DNA of 36,330 bases from Verrucomicrobiales bacterium (GCA_027489875.1 JAIXZE010000303.1:1-36330), one strand, 5' to 3'. Shown: positions 24,587-33,825, counted from the first letter of the stretch. Notes: generated by a model from the sequence alone, not told the origin. Numbers and translations: made by a program.

Positions 24587-26569
24587 TCAGAGGATCTGGC
24601 CGGCCTTCTGGCCACGGAGGAGTCGGCGATAGGTGGCCATGGCGAGAAGGGGCCACGCGTTCCGGTACATGTCGTATTTGAGGTAGAACACCTTCGGGAA
24701 TCCGGTGCCGGTGATCTCGTCCTCGGTCCAGGAGCCGTCCTCGTTCTGGTTCTGGATGAGGTAGGCGATGCCGCGTTCGATGGCGGGGTCCTTGGGATTG
24801 CCCATCGCGCAAAGGCCCATGATGGCCCACGCGGTCTGGGAGGCGGTGGAGGGTCCAGTGCCCTTGTAGATGGGATCGTCGTAGGTGTTGCAGCGCTCGC
24901 CCCATCCACCGTCCTCGAGTTGGACGGAACGGAGCCAGTCGGCTCCCTTGCGGATCCAGGGTTCGGACATGTCGATGCCGAGGGCCTGGAGGCCGCGAAG
25001 GACCTGCCAGGTGCCGTAGATGTAATTCACACCCCAGCGGCCATACCACGAACCGTCCTTTTCCTGTTGGGCCTTGAGGTAATCGAGGGCGCGGCGGACC
25101 TGCGGATGGGAAACGGGGACGCCTTCGTAACCGAGCAGTTCGAGGATGCGCGCGGTGATGTCGGCGCATTCCGGGTCGAGCATGGCGTTGTGGTCGGCGA
25201 AGGGGACCTTTTCGAGGATGCTCTTGGTGCAGTCCTTGTCGAAGGCGGCCCAGCCACCGTCCCGGCATTGGAAGGCCATCATCCAATCCATGCCGCGCTT
25301 GAAGGAGGCGCGGGTGCGCTCGGGTTTGTCCGTGGGGGTCTGGCGGAGGGCGAGGAGCACCATGGCGGTGTCATCGACGTCCGGGTTCCACTTGTTGTTG
25401 TATTCGAAAACCCAGCCGGAGGGTTCGACATCGACGGGGTTCTTGTGGATCCAGTCGCCGCGGAATCGGATCTCGCGGTCCATGATCCAGTGGGTGGCCT
25501 TGACCATCTTCGGATGGTCTGCGGGAACGCCGGATTCGCGGAGGCAGATGGAGACGATGGCGGAGTCCCAGACCGGGGAGAAGCAGGGTTCGATGCGGAC
25601 GGACTCCGGGGTCTCGTGCATCAGGCGTTTGAGTTCCTTGTGGGCGCGGACGACCTGGGGGTGATCGTCGGCGTAGCCCAGGGCCTTGAGGGCGATCAGG
25701 GCATTGAGCATGGCGGGGAAGATGGCGGCGAGGCCATCGCTGCCCTCGAAGCGCTCGAGCATCCAGGCCTCGGCGCGTTTGAGGGCACTGGCGCGGAACG
25801 GGTGGAGGCCGCGGCGGCTGACCCATTCGGCGAGTTTGTGGAGACGGTCGAGCCACAGGAACATGTTCCGGAGGCTGAAGTCGAAGTATCGGGGGCGCAG
25901 GGTCTCATCGAGCTCCCACTTGCCATGCGGGTAGAGTTCGTCGAGGGAGACGGGGAGGACCTTGGTGGGGCGGAAGTGGTTGATGATGGCGAGGGGGACG
26001 AGCATGGCGCGGGACCAGTTGCTCATTTCCCAGAAGTTCACATGGAACCACTTTCCGATCAGGAGGACTTCGCTGGGGATGGTGGGGACGTGGTTCCAGC
26101 CGACCAGGCCGATCAGGGCGAGGTAGAGCTTGGAGAAGGTGTTCATCCGCGGGACGCCGCCGAGGGTGGTGGCGACCTCGCGGGCGCGGAGCATGCGGGG
26201 ATCGGTGATGGGGACTCCGGCGAGCTTGAGGGCGAGGTAGGCCTTGATGGTGGCGTTCACCTCCGAAGGGCCGTGCGGATAGATGTTCCATCCGCCTTCG
26301 GGCAATTGCTTCTCGAAGATGTGATGGACGGCTTTCTTTTCCCAGGCGGGGTCGACCTTTCCCCACCAGTGGTAGAAGACGACCATGTCGGAGACGAGGG
26401 TGACGTCGACGAGGAGTTCGCCAACCCAGTATCCTTCGGGGTGCTGCTCGGAGAGGAGATAGCTCTGGGAACGGGTGATCGCCTCGTCCAGGCCGGATAC
26501 GCCTGTCCGAGGAGATCCCGGGATTCCCTTGTTTTCGATCGAGGGCCCTGTGGCCGGTCGCAACGACAT
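24587..26569 (-). CDS. shc: Squalene-hopene cyclase
   Basis: Shc cyclises squalene to hopene/diplopterol, giving hopanoid membrane lipids, and acts as a monotopic membrane enzyme. The product has 660 residues, the usual length. The catalytic DxDD motif is DVDD at 397-400 in NPDVDDTAMVLLAL. QW-type repeats are visible (QLPEGGWN, QCRDGGWAAFDKDC, QEKDGSWYGRWGVNYIYG, QLEDGGWGE, QNEDGSW). EPCFSPVWDSAI (327-338) is the active-site region before the DxDD. I chose the ATG at 26569 (MSLRPATG); the frame is open to 27415 but that extension is antisense to the pseudopilin gene and unlike the family. The DUF2959 gene follows closely. The usual hpn neighbours (squalene synthase, HpnA-H) are not in the window. 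Confidence 0.96.
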   Translation of the reverse strand: MSLRPATGPSIENKGIPGSPRTGVSGLDEAITRSQSYLLSEQHPEGYWVGELLVDVTLVSDMVVFYHWWGKVDPAWEKKAVHHIFEKQLPEGGWNIYPHGPSEVNATIKAYLALKLAGVPITDPRMLRAREVATTLGGVPRMNTFSKLYLALIGLVGWNHVPTIPSEVLLIGKWFHVNFWEMSNWSRAMLVPLAIINHFRPTKVLPVSLDELYPHGKWELDETLRPRYFDFSLRNMFLWLDRLHKLAEWVSRRGLHPFRASALKRAEAWMLERFEGSDGLAAIFPAMLNALIALKALGYADDHPQVVRAHKELKRLMHETPESVRIEPCFSPVWDSAIVSICLRESGVPADHPKMVKATHWIMDREIRFRGDWIHKNPVDVEPSGWVFEYNNKWNPDVDDTAMVLLALRQTPTDKPERTRASFKRGMDWMMAFQCRDGGWAAFDKDCTKSILEKVPFADHNAMLDPECADITARILELLGYEGVPVSHPQVRRALDYLKAQQEKDGSWYGRWGVNYIYGTWQVLRGLQALGIDMSEPWIRKGADWLRSVQLEDGGWGERCNTYDDPIYKGTGPSTASQTAWAIMGLCAMGNPKDPAIERGIAYLIQNQNEDGSWTEDEITGTGFPKVFYLKYDMYRNAWPLLAMATYRRLLRGQKAGQIL

Positions 26570-26624
26570 GGCGGGCAGGATGGTGGTGGAGCGTCGTCTG
26601 TAAAGGGTTTTGGCGGGTTCATGG

Positions 26625-26660
26625 GAGTTGCCAGTTGCCAGACTCCAGTTTCCAGAACCA
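26625..26660. repeat. Dispersed repeat family B, copy 4 (short)
   Basis: GAGTTGCCAGTTGCCAGACT followed by CCAGTTTCCAGAACC matches the left end of copy 1 (about 418-455). The inner hairpin is missing. It lies in the 192-bp divergent gap between shc and the pseudopilin gene. Confidence 0.6.
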
Positions 26661-26761
26661 CCCGTGACTGACCGTGCGAACGGCCCGATTCGTTGCCTCT
26701 TTGGCTGCCGAGGCTGCGGGGTTGCACGGATGGGTTGAAGTGGGAGAGGGTGAACCAAGCC

Positions 26762-27475
26762 ATGAGAGTCCAGACCAGACATCCGTGGGTGGGCGGTTTC
26801 ACGCTGATCGAGTTGCTGGTGGTGGTGGCCATCATCGCGATCCTCGCGGGGATGCTTTTGCCGGCACTGGCGAAGGCGAAGGCGTCCGCGCATCGGGCCA
26901 ATTGCCTGAGCAACCTGCACAATATCGGTATCGGGATGCAGTTGTACGCCGATGACTCCGGGGGATTCATCCCACGTGGCAATTACACGCCATGGTTTCT
27001 GGCCTACATGCCGTACATCCCGGATGGCGGCACGCGGACGAACTTCCGATCGGTCCGCAGCTTTTTCTGTCCGGCGTATCCAAACAAGAACCCGCGGCGC
27101 AAACAGATCATCACCTACGTGATCAACGCGTGGCGGTTTGCGAGTACGACGGATGCCACGGGCTCGGAACAGACGACGCCGTCGAAGCTGGACCGGTTCC
27201 TGAATCCGGCGGAATCGGTGCACCTGGCAGACAATGAGGACGGGGCGTGGCGGCCGGTGATCACGGGGTTGCAGGATGCGGTGACCAACCTGAACGACGT
27301 ATGGAACCCGGCTCATCTCCCGTTCGCGGCGAATGGGCGGACCCTGAACGGGGAACGCCGGGTGGCGGCGCGGCGGCACGGGGTGGGTTGTTGCCTGCTG
27401 ATGATGGATGGCCACTCGGAGTGGATGCGTGCGGATCGGATCCGGACGGATCTATGGCGTGAAACGAAACGGTGA
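26762..27475 (+). CDS. Type II secretion/pseudopilin-like protein with H-x9-DG motif
   Basis: This 237-residue protein begins with a type III (prepilin) signal: a basic leader, GG at 11-12, then [24 protein letters not shown], with Glu17 at position +5 after the cleavage site. The family hallmark at the C-terminus is [13 protein letters not shown] (His206 to Asp216-Gly217, i.e. H-x9-DG). Such proteins are abundant in Planctomycetes and Verrucomicrobia (DUF1559-like), are probably assembled or processed by a prepilin peptidase, and have no defined function. The middle part lacks recognisable domains. An ATG at 26693 would only add a non-signal leader, so 26762 is preferred. It faces shc across a divergent gap and is 18 bp upstream of the EI24-like gene. 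Confidence 0.88.
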   Translation: MRVQTRHPWVGGFTLIELLVVVAIIAILAGMLLPALAKAKASAHRANCLSNLHNIGIGMQLYADDSGGFIPRGNYTPWFLAYMPYIPDGGTRTNFRSVRSFFCPAYPNKNPRRKQIITYVINAWRFASTTDATGSEQTTPSKLDRFLNPAESVHLADNEDGAWRPVITGLQDAVTNLNDVWNPAHLPFAANGRTLNGERRVAARRHGVGCCLLMMDGHSEWMRADRIRTDLWRETKR

Positions 27476-27493
27476 CGCCGGGGGTACAAGGGC

Positions 27494-28309
27494 ATGGACG
27501 CGATGGAACCAGGCGGTGTTGGGACGGTGTTGGCCGGCCGGTCGGATGAGGGGATGCGGGAATGGAGGCCTGGTCTGGGGCCGGCGTTGCGGGAGGCATG
27601 GGGGGCCTACCGTGTGGCGAACCGGATGATCTGGAGCGGCGGATTGTGGCGGTACTGGCTGGGACCGGCGGTGTTGGGATTGCTTTACCTGCCCTTGCTG
27701 GTGTTGGGAATTGCCTGGATCTCGGACTGGTTGGCGGGACACATGAAGTGGGGCGGCACGGAAGGGAGTTGGGGATGGTGGGTGTGGCGGGTGGTGTGGT
27801 GGGGCGTGCTGGGCGTCGTGGGATGGCTGACGTATCGAAGCGTCGTGCTGGTGCTCCACGCGCCGTTCCTGGATGCGATCTCGGAACGGGTGGAGAAGGA
27901 ATTGCGGGGCCACGATGCGGTTCCGGAGATGGGGTGGTTCCCGATGGCGATGCGCTCGTTGCGGATGGCCGCGTTGACCGGGTTGATGTCGATGGTGGTG
28001 GCGGGGCTGAATCTGGGGATGATGGTGATTCCGGTGGTGGGATGGGTGATTTCGGTGGGGGTGTTGTTGCCGGTGCAGTTGTGGTTGGGCGGGGTCCAGG
28101 CGGTGGATCCCTGTCTGGGCCGGAACGGTCATGGGGTGCGCGCCAGTCTGGGGGTGCTGCGACGGCGGTGGTTGGTGACGTTGCTGGTGGGGGGAGGGGG
28201 CGCGTTGATCCTGCTGATTCCGGTGTTGGGTTGGTTCATCGGGCCGACGTACCTCGTGGTCGCGGGCGTGGTCACCGGCACGGGGATGGTGGGAGGTAAC
28301 CGGGAATAG
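27494..28309 (+). CDS. EI24 / CysZ-like multi-pass membrane protein
   Basis: This 271-residue protein has several hydrophobic segments: LGPAVLGLLYLPLLVLGIAWI, a Trp-rich WWVWRVVWWGVLGVVGWL, MAALTGLMSMVVAGLNLGMMVI and VVGWVISVGVLLP, and near the C-terminus LVTLLVGGGGALILLIPVLGWF. The pattern with the loop HAPFLDAISERVEKELRG, then the C-terminal FIGPTYLVVAGVV, resembles the EI24/CysZ (COG2981) family, whose characterised member transports sulphate. No cysteine-synthesis gene is nearby, so a sulphate role is not supported. A further in-frame ATG at 27554 could be the start. The HGSNAT-like pair follows 42 bp downstream. Confidence 0.72.
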   Translation: MDAMEPGGVGTVLAGRSDEGMREWRPGLGPALREAWGAYRVANRMIWSGGLWRYWLGPAVLGLLYLPLLVLGIAWISDWLAGHMKWGGTEGSWGWWVWRVVWWGVLGVVGWLTYRSVVLVLHAPFLDAISERVEKELRGHDAVPEMGWFPMAMRSLRMAALTGLMSMVVAGLNLGMMVIPVVGWVISVGVLLPVQLWLGGVQAVDPCLGRNGHGVRASLGVLRRRWLVTLLVGGGGALILLIPVLGWFIGPTYLVVAGVVTGTGMVGGNRE

Positions 28310-28351
28310 GGGTTGAAGGGTGGGGGCACGACATGGTGACCTGTGGGCACC

Positions 28352-29485
28352 ATGCCTGTCACGGACACCGAAGGAACGAAGCGCAAGCGATTGCTGTCGC
28401 TGGATGCGCTGCGTGGGTTCGACATGTTCTGGATCATGGGGGCGGACGCGCTGGGAGGTGTGGCGGCGGCGATGGCGAAGGATCGGGCCGAGTGGGTGGT
28501 GCATCTGGCGGACCAGTTGGAGCATGTGGCCTGGCAGGGATTCCGATTCTACGACCTCATCTTTCCGCTGTTCGTGTTCATCGCCGGGGTGTCGCTCGTC
28601 TTTTCGCTGGGACGGATCGTGGAGGAGGAAGGGAAGGATGAGGCGTTCATCCGGTTGGTCCAGCGGGCCTTCCTCTTGTACCTGCTGGGGGTTCTTTACT
28701 ACGGCGGTTGGTCGAAGGGGTGGGACGAGGTCCGGTGGTTGGGGGTGTTGCAGCGGATTGCGATCAGTTACCTGGGAGCGGGATTCCTCTTCATCTTCTT
28801 CAGTGCGCGGACGTGTGCGATCGCGTTGGGCGGGTTGCTGGTCGGATACTGGGGGTTGATGAACTTCGTTCCGGTGCCCGGGGTGGGTGCCGGCAACATG
28901 GAGGAAGGCAAGAACCTGGCGAACTGGATCGATCTGAAGTTTCTGCCGGGGTACAAGCATGATAAGACGCATGATCCCGAGGGCTTGCTGAGCAGCCTGA
29001 CGGCGGTGGCGAGCTGTCTGCTGGGGACATTTGCGGGGCGATGGATGCAGCGTGGGGACAAGACGCCGATGGCCAAGGTGGGTGGATTGGCGGTGGCTGG
29101 GGTTGCCTTGCTGGTGTTGGGATGGGGTTGGTCGTTCCAGTTTCCGATCATCAAGAAGATCTGGACCTCCTCATATGTGCTGGTGGCGGGCGGCTGGAGC
29201 TGCCTGTTGCTGGGATTGTTCTACTGGCTGGTGGACGTGCGGGGGTGGACGCGCTGGTGCCAGCCGTTCGTGTGGGTGGGGCTCAATCCGATCGCCGTGT
29301 ACCTGGTGGCGAAGGTTGTGGACATGGACATCCTGGCGCGACGGGTTGCGGGTGGGCCTGTGGCGGAGGGTTTGAATCGTTGGGTGCCGCACCTGGGTGA
29401 CATGGTGGTGGCGCTGGTGGGAATCGGATGGTGCTTCCTGCTGGCTTGGTTCCTGCACCGTCGAAAGCTGTATCTGCGACTCTGA
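28352..29485 (+). CDS. HGSNAT/NagX-like membrane acyltransferase, copy 1
   Basis: This 377-residue integral membrane protein is of the DUF5009/NagX type, related to human heparan-alpha-glucosaminide N-acetyltransferase, which uses acetyl-CoA to acetylate a terminal sugar amine. The N-terminal LLSLDALRGFDMFWIMG and the following EHVAWQGFRFYDLIFPLFVFIAGVS are hallmarks; His58 lies where the catalytic His269 of HGSNAT sits. About ten hydrophobic segments follow, with the loop WSKGWDEVRWLGVLQRIAISY and the C-terminal NPIAVYLVAKVVDM. Starting from the ATG at 28352 avoids an upstream GTG at 28343. The next gene is a close paralogue starting 2 bp after the stop. The substrate may be an amino sugar, but nothing nearby fixes it. 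Confidence 0.85.
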   Translation: MPVTDTEGTKRKRLLSLDALRGFDMFWIMGADALGGVAAAMAKDRAEWVVHLADQLEHVAWQGFRFYDLIFPLFVFIAGVSLVFSLGRIVEEEGKDEAFIRLVQRAFLLYLLGVLYYGGWSKGWDEVRWLGVLQRIAISYLGAGFLFIFFSARTCAIALGGLLVGYWGLMNFVPVPGVGAGNMEEGKNLANWIDLKFLPGYKHDKTHDPEGLLSSLTAVASCLLGTFAGRWMQRGDKTPMAKVGGLAVAGVALLVLGWGWSFQFPIIKKIWTSSYVLVAGGWSCLLLGLFYWLVDVRGWTRWCQPFVWVGLNPIAVYLVAKVVDMDILARRVAGGPVAEGLNRWVPHLGDMVVALVGIGWCFLLAWFLHRRKLYLRL

Positions 29486-29487
29486 AC

Positions 29488-30735
29488 ATGGCTGCCAACG
29501 ACCGACTGACGAACCGGACCTACGATGCCTTGACGGCGGCTCCCGACGGGAGCCGGCGGCTGATGTCGTTGGATGTGCTGCGGGGCTTCGACATGTTCTG
29601 GATCGTCGGAGGCGGCGCGATGGTGTCCGCGTTGGGAGCCGCGAAGGAGGGGACGATCCTCGGGGTGGTGCGGGAGCAATTGTCCCACGTGGAGTGGGCC
29701 GGCTTCCGCTTCTACGACATGATCTTCCCGCTGTTCGTGTTCATCGCCGGGGTTTCGACGGTGTTTTCCCTGGCGAAGGCGAAGGCGAGCGGCGGGGCGG
29801 TGGCCGCGATGAAGCGGGTCCTGTGGCGGGGGTTGTTGTTGTTCGCGCTGGGCGTCTTTTACAGCGGCGGGATCAAGGATGGTTGGGAAGGCGTGCGGTG
29901 GCTCGGGGTGTTGCAGCGGATCGCACTGAGCTACACCGGGGCGAGCCTGCTGTATCTGGCATTGCCCGTGCGTGTTTTGGCGGGTGTGTGGGTCGCGGTG
30001 TTGCTGGGGTACTGGGGGGTGGTGATGAAGCTGCCCATCCGGGACATCCGGCTGGAGCGGTCCGCCATGCGGCAGTTGATGGAGGCGAAGGGGCAGACGA
30101 ATGCCGCCGTGCTGTATGAGGCGGCCACCAAAACCGTGACCGGTCGGGCGGAACAGGGGTACAACTACGTCAACCACTTCGACTACCGGTTCCTGCCGGG
30201 GCGCCTCTATGACGGATACTCGGATCCCGAGGGAATCCTGAGCACGTTGCCGGCGGTGATGACCTGCGTGCTGGGGATCTTCGCGGGTCTCTATCTCCGG
30301 CGTGAGGACATCCCACCGGGGGGAAAGAGCTTTTATCTGATGATGGCCGGGGGCGTGTGCGTGCTGTTGGGTTTCCTGTGGGGAACGCAATTCCCGGTGA
30401 TCAAGAAACTCTGGACCTCGTCGTTCGTGCTCATGGCCGGCGGTTGGAGCCTGATGTTTCTCGGCCTCTTCCATCAGGTGGTGGATGTCTGGCGCATCCG
30501 ATGGTGGTGCCCGCCGTTCCAATGGATCGGGATGAACGCACTGACGATCTACATCGCCGCGAACCTGCTTGGAACGAACGGTGGATGGCAGGGAATCGCG
30601 GCGCGGTTCGTGGGTGGTCCGGTGGCCGGGGCCTTTGGAGACTACGGCAAGGCCGTGATCGCGGTGGCGGGCCTCGGAGTGATGCTCGCGTTTGCGCGGT
30701 TCCTCTATGCGCGCGGGATCTTCCTGAGGCTCTGA
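29488..30735 (+). CDS. HGSNAT/NagX-like membrane acyltransferase, copy 2
   Basis: This 415-residue paralogue of the preceding gene is an evident tandem duplicate: MSLDVLRGFDMFWIVGG, LSHVEWAGFRFYDMIFPLFVFIAGVSTVFSL (His67 at the catalytic position), GWEGVRWLGVLQRIALSYTGAS and SDPEGILSTLPAVMTC match the first copy block by block. It differs by a longer periplasmic-type loop (about 180-245, with MRQLMEAKGQ and AATKTVTGRAEQGYNYVNHFDYRFLPGR) and a longer N-terminal tail. The start is 2 bp after the upstream stop. Divergence and the retained catalytic His suggest different but related substrates rather than decay. The gene is convergent with queD, 15 bp between stops. Confidence 0.85.
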   Translation: MAANDRLTNRTYDALTAAPDGSRRLMSLDVLRGFDMFWIVGGGAMVSALGAAKEGTILGVVREQLSHVEWAGFRFYDMIFPLFVFIAGVSTVFSLAKAKASGGAVAAMKRVLWRGLLLFALGVFYSGGIKDGWEGVRWLGVLQRIALSYTGASLLYLALPVRVLAGVWVAVLLGYWGVVMKLPIRDIRLERSAMRQLMEAKGQTNAAVLYEAATKTVTGRAEQGYNYVNHFDYRFLPGRLYDGYSDPEGILSTLPAVMTCVLGIFAGLYLRREDIPPGGKSFYLMMAGGVCVLLGFLWGTQFPVIKKLWTSSFVLMAGGWSLMFLGLFHQVVDVWRIRWWCPPFQWIGMNALTIYIAANLLGTNGGWQGIAARFVGGPVAGAFGDYGKAVIAVAGLGVMLAFARFLYARGIFLRL

Positions 30736-30750
30736 AGGGCTGCCCCGCGC

Positions 30751-31107
30751 TTACTCGCCGCGATAGATGCAGCGGGAAGTGCAGGTCTCGGCGATGGAGA
30801 TTTCGGTGAGGAGGGGAAGGACCGGCTTGAGGCGTTCCCAGATCCAGCGCGCGAGCTTCTCGGAGGTGGGGTTTTCCAGGCCGGGAAGATCGTTCAGGCA
30901 GTTGTGGTCCAGTTGGTCGTACAATGGGCGGAAGGCGGCCTTGATGTCCGCGTAGTCCATGACCCAGTCCATGACGGGATCGAGAGGACCTTCGACAGCG
31001 ACTTCGATGACAAAGGAGTGGCCGTGCAGACGGCCGCACTTGTGGCCGGGAGGGACCTTGGTGAGGCGATGGGCGGCTTCGATCTGGAAGGATTTGCGGA
31101 GTTCCAT
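30751..31107 (-). CDS. queD: 6-carboxytetrahydropterin synthase / PTPS family protein (QueD-like)
   Basis: This 118-residue protein belongs to the 6-pyruvoyl-tetrahydropterin synthase family, zinc enzymes of pterin or queuosine biosynthesis. Zinc-binding His13 (IEAAHRL), His28 and His30 (RLHGHS) and the catalytic Cys24 ([10 protein letters not shown]) are all present. [23 protein letters not shown] and [15 protein letters not shown] follow the family pattern, and the end [17 protein letters not shown] carries the pterin-anchoring Glu. The Cys-Gly-Arg-x-His-Gly-His form fits QueD. No queC, queE or folE is in the window. It is 16 bp downstream of the luxC-type gene on the same strand, an unusual partner; it may simply be carried along in the operon. 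Confidence 0.9.
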   Translation of the reverse strand: MELRKSFQIEAAHRLTKVPPGHKCGRLHGHSFVIEVAVEGPLDPVMDWVMDYADIKAAFRPLYDQLDHNCLNDLPGLENPTSEKLARWIWERLKPVLPLLTEISIAETCTSRCIYRGE

Positions 31108-31123
31108 GTCGGGAGAGGGCGGT

Positions 31124-32542
31124 TCAGGGGGATTCGAGGTCCGTCCACTGGATCAGGTCACCCAGGGTGGGGCGTCCGTCGTGGCGCCAGGCGAGGGGCG
31201 GTTCCTGCATGCGTCCGACGGGGCAGACACGCGCGACGCCCCAACGCGCGAGATCGCGAGCCAGGTCGGTGAGGCGGTGGTCGAGGGCGGCCACGGCGAC
31301 GGTGGAGACCTGGTGGCGGATGGGTTCGGCGTAGCGCAGGACTTCGGCGAGTTGGTGCACCGGCTTCACGTAGATGAACCGGTTGAGGCAGGAGAACTCG
31401 AAGCGGGGATCGTTGTCGTAAACGACGGTCCATGCGGTGGACCCCGGGCTTTCCCAGATGCGGACGCCGCCGGGCATGTCGCGGAAGGCGGTGTCGACCT
31501 TCAGTTTCTCGACGGTGTCCAGGCTGCTGCCCGCGCGCATCTGGTAGATGCTGCGACGCGAGGCGATGGCGGCGGCTTCGGCGACCGGAATGTCACCGCG
31601 GGGATCCTCGATTTCGCGTCGGGCGAGTTCCTCGGCGAGCATTTCGGCGATGGACTCGGGGGAGTGGACGCCGTCGTCCTGCACGTAGACGACGTGGGGC
31701 GAGAGGCAGCCGAGTTGGTTCCATGCGGTGACATCGCTGGCCAGGTCGCGGATCACGCGTTTCACCGAGTAGGTGGTGAGCATGTCCGAGGTGACGTAGG
31801 CGAAGCTGACGCGGTGGCCGTAGCCAACGAACCGGATGTGGAGGGGGACGCGTCGACGGACATCCTCCAGCATGGCGTCGGATCCGGTGGCCGTCAGGCA
31901 TTGCACCTCGCTGAAGAAAGCTTCTTCAAGGTCGGATGCACCTCGCGGCCACTCGGCAAGTTCGAGGCAGGATCCGATGCGGGGTTCGGTCAGGGCGAGG
32001 GAATGGGCGAAGAGGCGGGGCAGGAGGGAAGCCCCGGTGGCGCACTTGATGAACTGCGCGGAACGCAGGAGGAGGCCGAGGGTGATGGATTGAAGTGCCG
32101 GGATCGGAAGGTTTCCTGCGGTGATGTGGCCCAGGAGTTCGGGACGACGCGCGATGGCAGTGCGACCCGTGCGGAGTTCGATGGGGCCGCCGGTGAATTC
32201 ATCGAGGCGGCGCGTGTCTCCGAGATCCTGTGCGACGAGGCCTTCGAGGTTTTCCGGGGTCAGTTGGCGGAAGAAGTGGTCCAGGCCCCGTGCGAGCGTC
32301 GTGCTGGAGACGCCGATTTGTGCGGGGGCTTCGGCCAGGGCTCGAAGACGGAGTCCATTTTGCGGATCGAGCCACTGCTCGGCGGTGTAACCGATGATCT
32401 CGGCAATCTGCCGGGTGCGGAGCTGGGTGAGCCAGGCTTCCCGGTTTCGCCGGACGGTCTGGCAGGCCTCACGGACGGTCTTCGGAGTGAGGACCAGTTC
32501 CGGACCGAGGTCGGCGAGAAACAGATTGGGCAGCGGATTCAT
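31124..32542 (-). CDS. LuxC-like acyl-CoA/acyl-protein reductase
   Basis: This 472-residue protein is of the LuxC family (PF05893), NADPH-dependent reductases that convert activated fatty acids to fatty aldehydes. The aldehyde-dehydrogenase-like nucleotide-binding segment is [17 protein letters not shown] (about 137-153) with [17 protein letters not shown], and the catalytic Cys is Cys279 in [18 protein letters not shown]. In luminous bacteria LuxC works with LuxE and LuxD. Here a LuxE-like gene lies 25 bp upstream, but luxA, luxB and luxD are absent. The aldehyde or acyl product is therefore unknown: candidates are a fatty aldehyde for wax or hydrocarbon synthesis, or a lipid-modified metabolite. 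The gene is complete with normal length. Confidence 0.85.
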   Translation of the reverse strand: MNPLPNLFLADLGPELVLTPKTVREACQTVRRNREAWLTQLRTRQIAEIIGYTAEQWLDPQNGLRLRALAEAPAQIGVSSTTLARGLDHFFRQLTPENLEGLVAQDLGDTRRLDEFTGGPIELRTGRTAIARRPELLGHITAGNLPIPALQSITLGLLLRSAQFIKCATGASLLPRLFAHSLALTEPRIGSCLELAEWPRGASDLEEAFFSEVQCLTATGSDAMLEDVRRRVPLHIRFVGYGHRVSFAYVTSDMLTTYSVKRVIRDLASDVTAWNQLGCLSPHVVYVQDDGVHSPESIAEMLAEELARREIEDPRGDIPVAEAAAIASRRSIYQMRAGSSLDTVEKLKVDTAFRDMPGGVRIWESPGSTAWTVVYDNDPRFEFSCLNRFIYVKPVHQLAEVLRYAEPIRHQVSTVAVAALDHRLTDLARDLARWGVARVCPVGRMQEPPLAWRHDGRPTLGDLIQWTDLESP

Positions 32543-32567
32543 GCGTGCGTGGTCGGAGGATGGGGGA

Positions 32568-33728
32568 TCAGGCCGTCATGCGCGAGCATCCACGTGGCTC
32601 GGCATGGGCCACGCGCCCCAGAAGTTCAAACCGTCCATTGCGGCGGATGGCCTCGTCGGAGGTACGGATGGCGGCGACGGACCACAGGTTGGCGAGGTCG
32701 AGGATCTCGACGATGCCGCGGTCACCGTCTGCGACTTCAAGCCCGGTTTCCGGGGAAACGACCCGCGCACGGGTCCACGGCGGAAACTGGAAGATGGGAG
32801 GACAGGGGGATCCGTCGGCCAAGGGGGTTGCGACGCGATCGTAGCCTTGCGAGCTGAGTTCGCTCATGCCGTATTCGGTCACGATGGCAGCGGGTGGAAG
32901 CCCGAGGCGGCGGGTGACCTCGGCGTGAAGCGCGGCACGCGGAAGTTCACGGGAGCGGCCCTTGTAACCGCCGGTTTCCATGAGTCGGGAACCGCGCGCC
33001 AAACGGTATCGGATGTTTCCCGCTTCGAAGGCGTCGAGGAGGTGGACGACGTTGAAGGCGGTGCCCATGAGGACGAGCGGTCGGTTGGCGCACATCGATC
33101 GACGGAGGGCAAAGAGAAGCCTGTCCATATCGAGTTCCCAGGTGCCATCGGCGGTGACGCGTCCGGCGAAGAGGGAATCCTTGGCACCATGAACCTGGAG
33201 GACGGCACCCAGCATGTGGACGAGGGAAGAGTGGGGGGCGGATTCCGGCGGCGGGGTCAGTGCCAGGAAGGCGGGTTTGTCGAGCGGGCCGAGGAGCTGG
33301 GCTTCGAACAGGTCGTCGAGGTCCGCCAACAGATGTTGCTCGAAGCCGGCGAGGGCGGACGCGCGGTAGAGTTGGAGCGATTCGGGATGGTGGAAGTGCC
33401 GGCTGGGCCGTTGGACGGTTGTGCCGCTCGAACGGAATTCGGTCGTGCGTTCGCCCACCGGAAGGCAGGTCAGTTCGAAATCCTTGAAGGCTTCCGTCGG
33501 GACGGCCGGGATGTTCCTCCAATCGGGCGCATCTGCCGGGGTGATGTGTCGGGCGCGGCAGAGCGATTGGTAGGCGGGATTGGCGTGGAACTGCGCCGTG
33601 AAGACGTCCCGGGCAAGCACGGCGAAATGCGATTCCGTGTCGACCTGCGCTTCGTTGGAGGCGTGGGACGAGGATCGCCGGATGAATCCGGCGATGCGCG
33701 CTGCGAGTGCGGTGAAATCCTGTGACAT
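32568..33728 (-). CDS. LuxE-like acyl-protein synthetase / acyltransferase
   Basis: This 386-residue member of the LuxE/PaaK-related ANL superfamily activates a carboxylic acid (usually a fatty acid) with ATP and passes it on. The phosphate-binding motif FRSSGTT (98-104) is intact, preceded by IPAVPTEAFKDFELT, and followed by VLMGTAFNVVHLLDAF, RLMETGGYKGRSRELPR and VTEYGMSELSSQGYD, which correspond to the ANL adenylate-binding regions. WSVAAIRTSDEA near the C-terminus completes the domain. The ATG at 33728 (MSQDFTALAARI) is preferred; the frame is open upstream to 33875 but this is repeat-adjacent sequence. It is the first gene of the LuxE-LuxC-QueD array, and the acceptor is presumed to be the LuxC-like reductase. 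Confidence 0.85.
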   Translation of the reverse strand: MSQDFTALAARIAGFIRRSSSHASNEAQVDTESHFAVLARDVFTAQFHANPAYQSLCRARHITPADAPDWRNIPAVPTEAFKDFELTCLPVGERTTEFRSSGTTVQRPSRHFHHPESLQLYRASALAGFEQHLLADLDDLFEAQLLGPLDKPAFLALTPPPESAPHSSLVHMLGAVLQVHGAKDSLFAGRVTADGTWELDMDRLLFALRRSMCANRPLVLMGTAFNVVHLLDAFEAGNIRYRLARGSRLMETGGYKGRSRELPRAALHAEVTRRLGLPPAAIVTEYGMSELSSQGYDRVATPLADGSPCPPIFQFPPWTRARVVSPETGLEVADGDRGIVEILDLANLWSVAAIRTSDEAIRRNGRFELLGRVAHAEPRGCSRMTA

Positions 33729-33825
33729 GCGGTTTTGCGTGGTTCCCGAGGGGGACGGCTGGTTTTCCGCAACAGCCGGGGCGGAGGATGTAAGGCAGCA
33801 GGACGTTTGCGGCAAGGACGGAGAC

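Noticed and set aside
24521..26671. A 716-residue plus-strand frame opposite shc
   Set aside because: It mirrors the squalene-hopene cyclase codons and has no domain pattern of its own.
26570..27415. N-terminal extension of squalene-hopene cyclase
   Set aside because: The extra 282 residues are antisense to the pseudopilin gene and have no match to cyclases; the internal ATG gives the normal length.
30959..32857. A 632-residue plus-strand frame opposite the LuxC-like gene
   Set aside because: No signal, domain or start site; it is the antisense shadow of the reductase.
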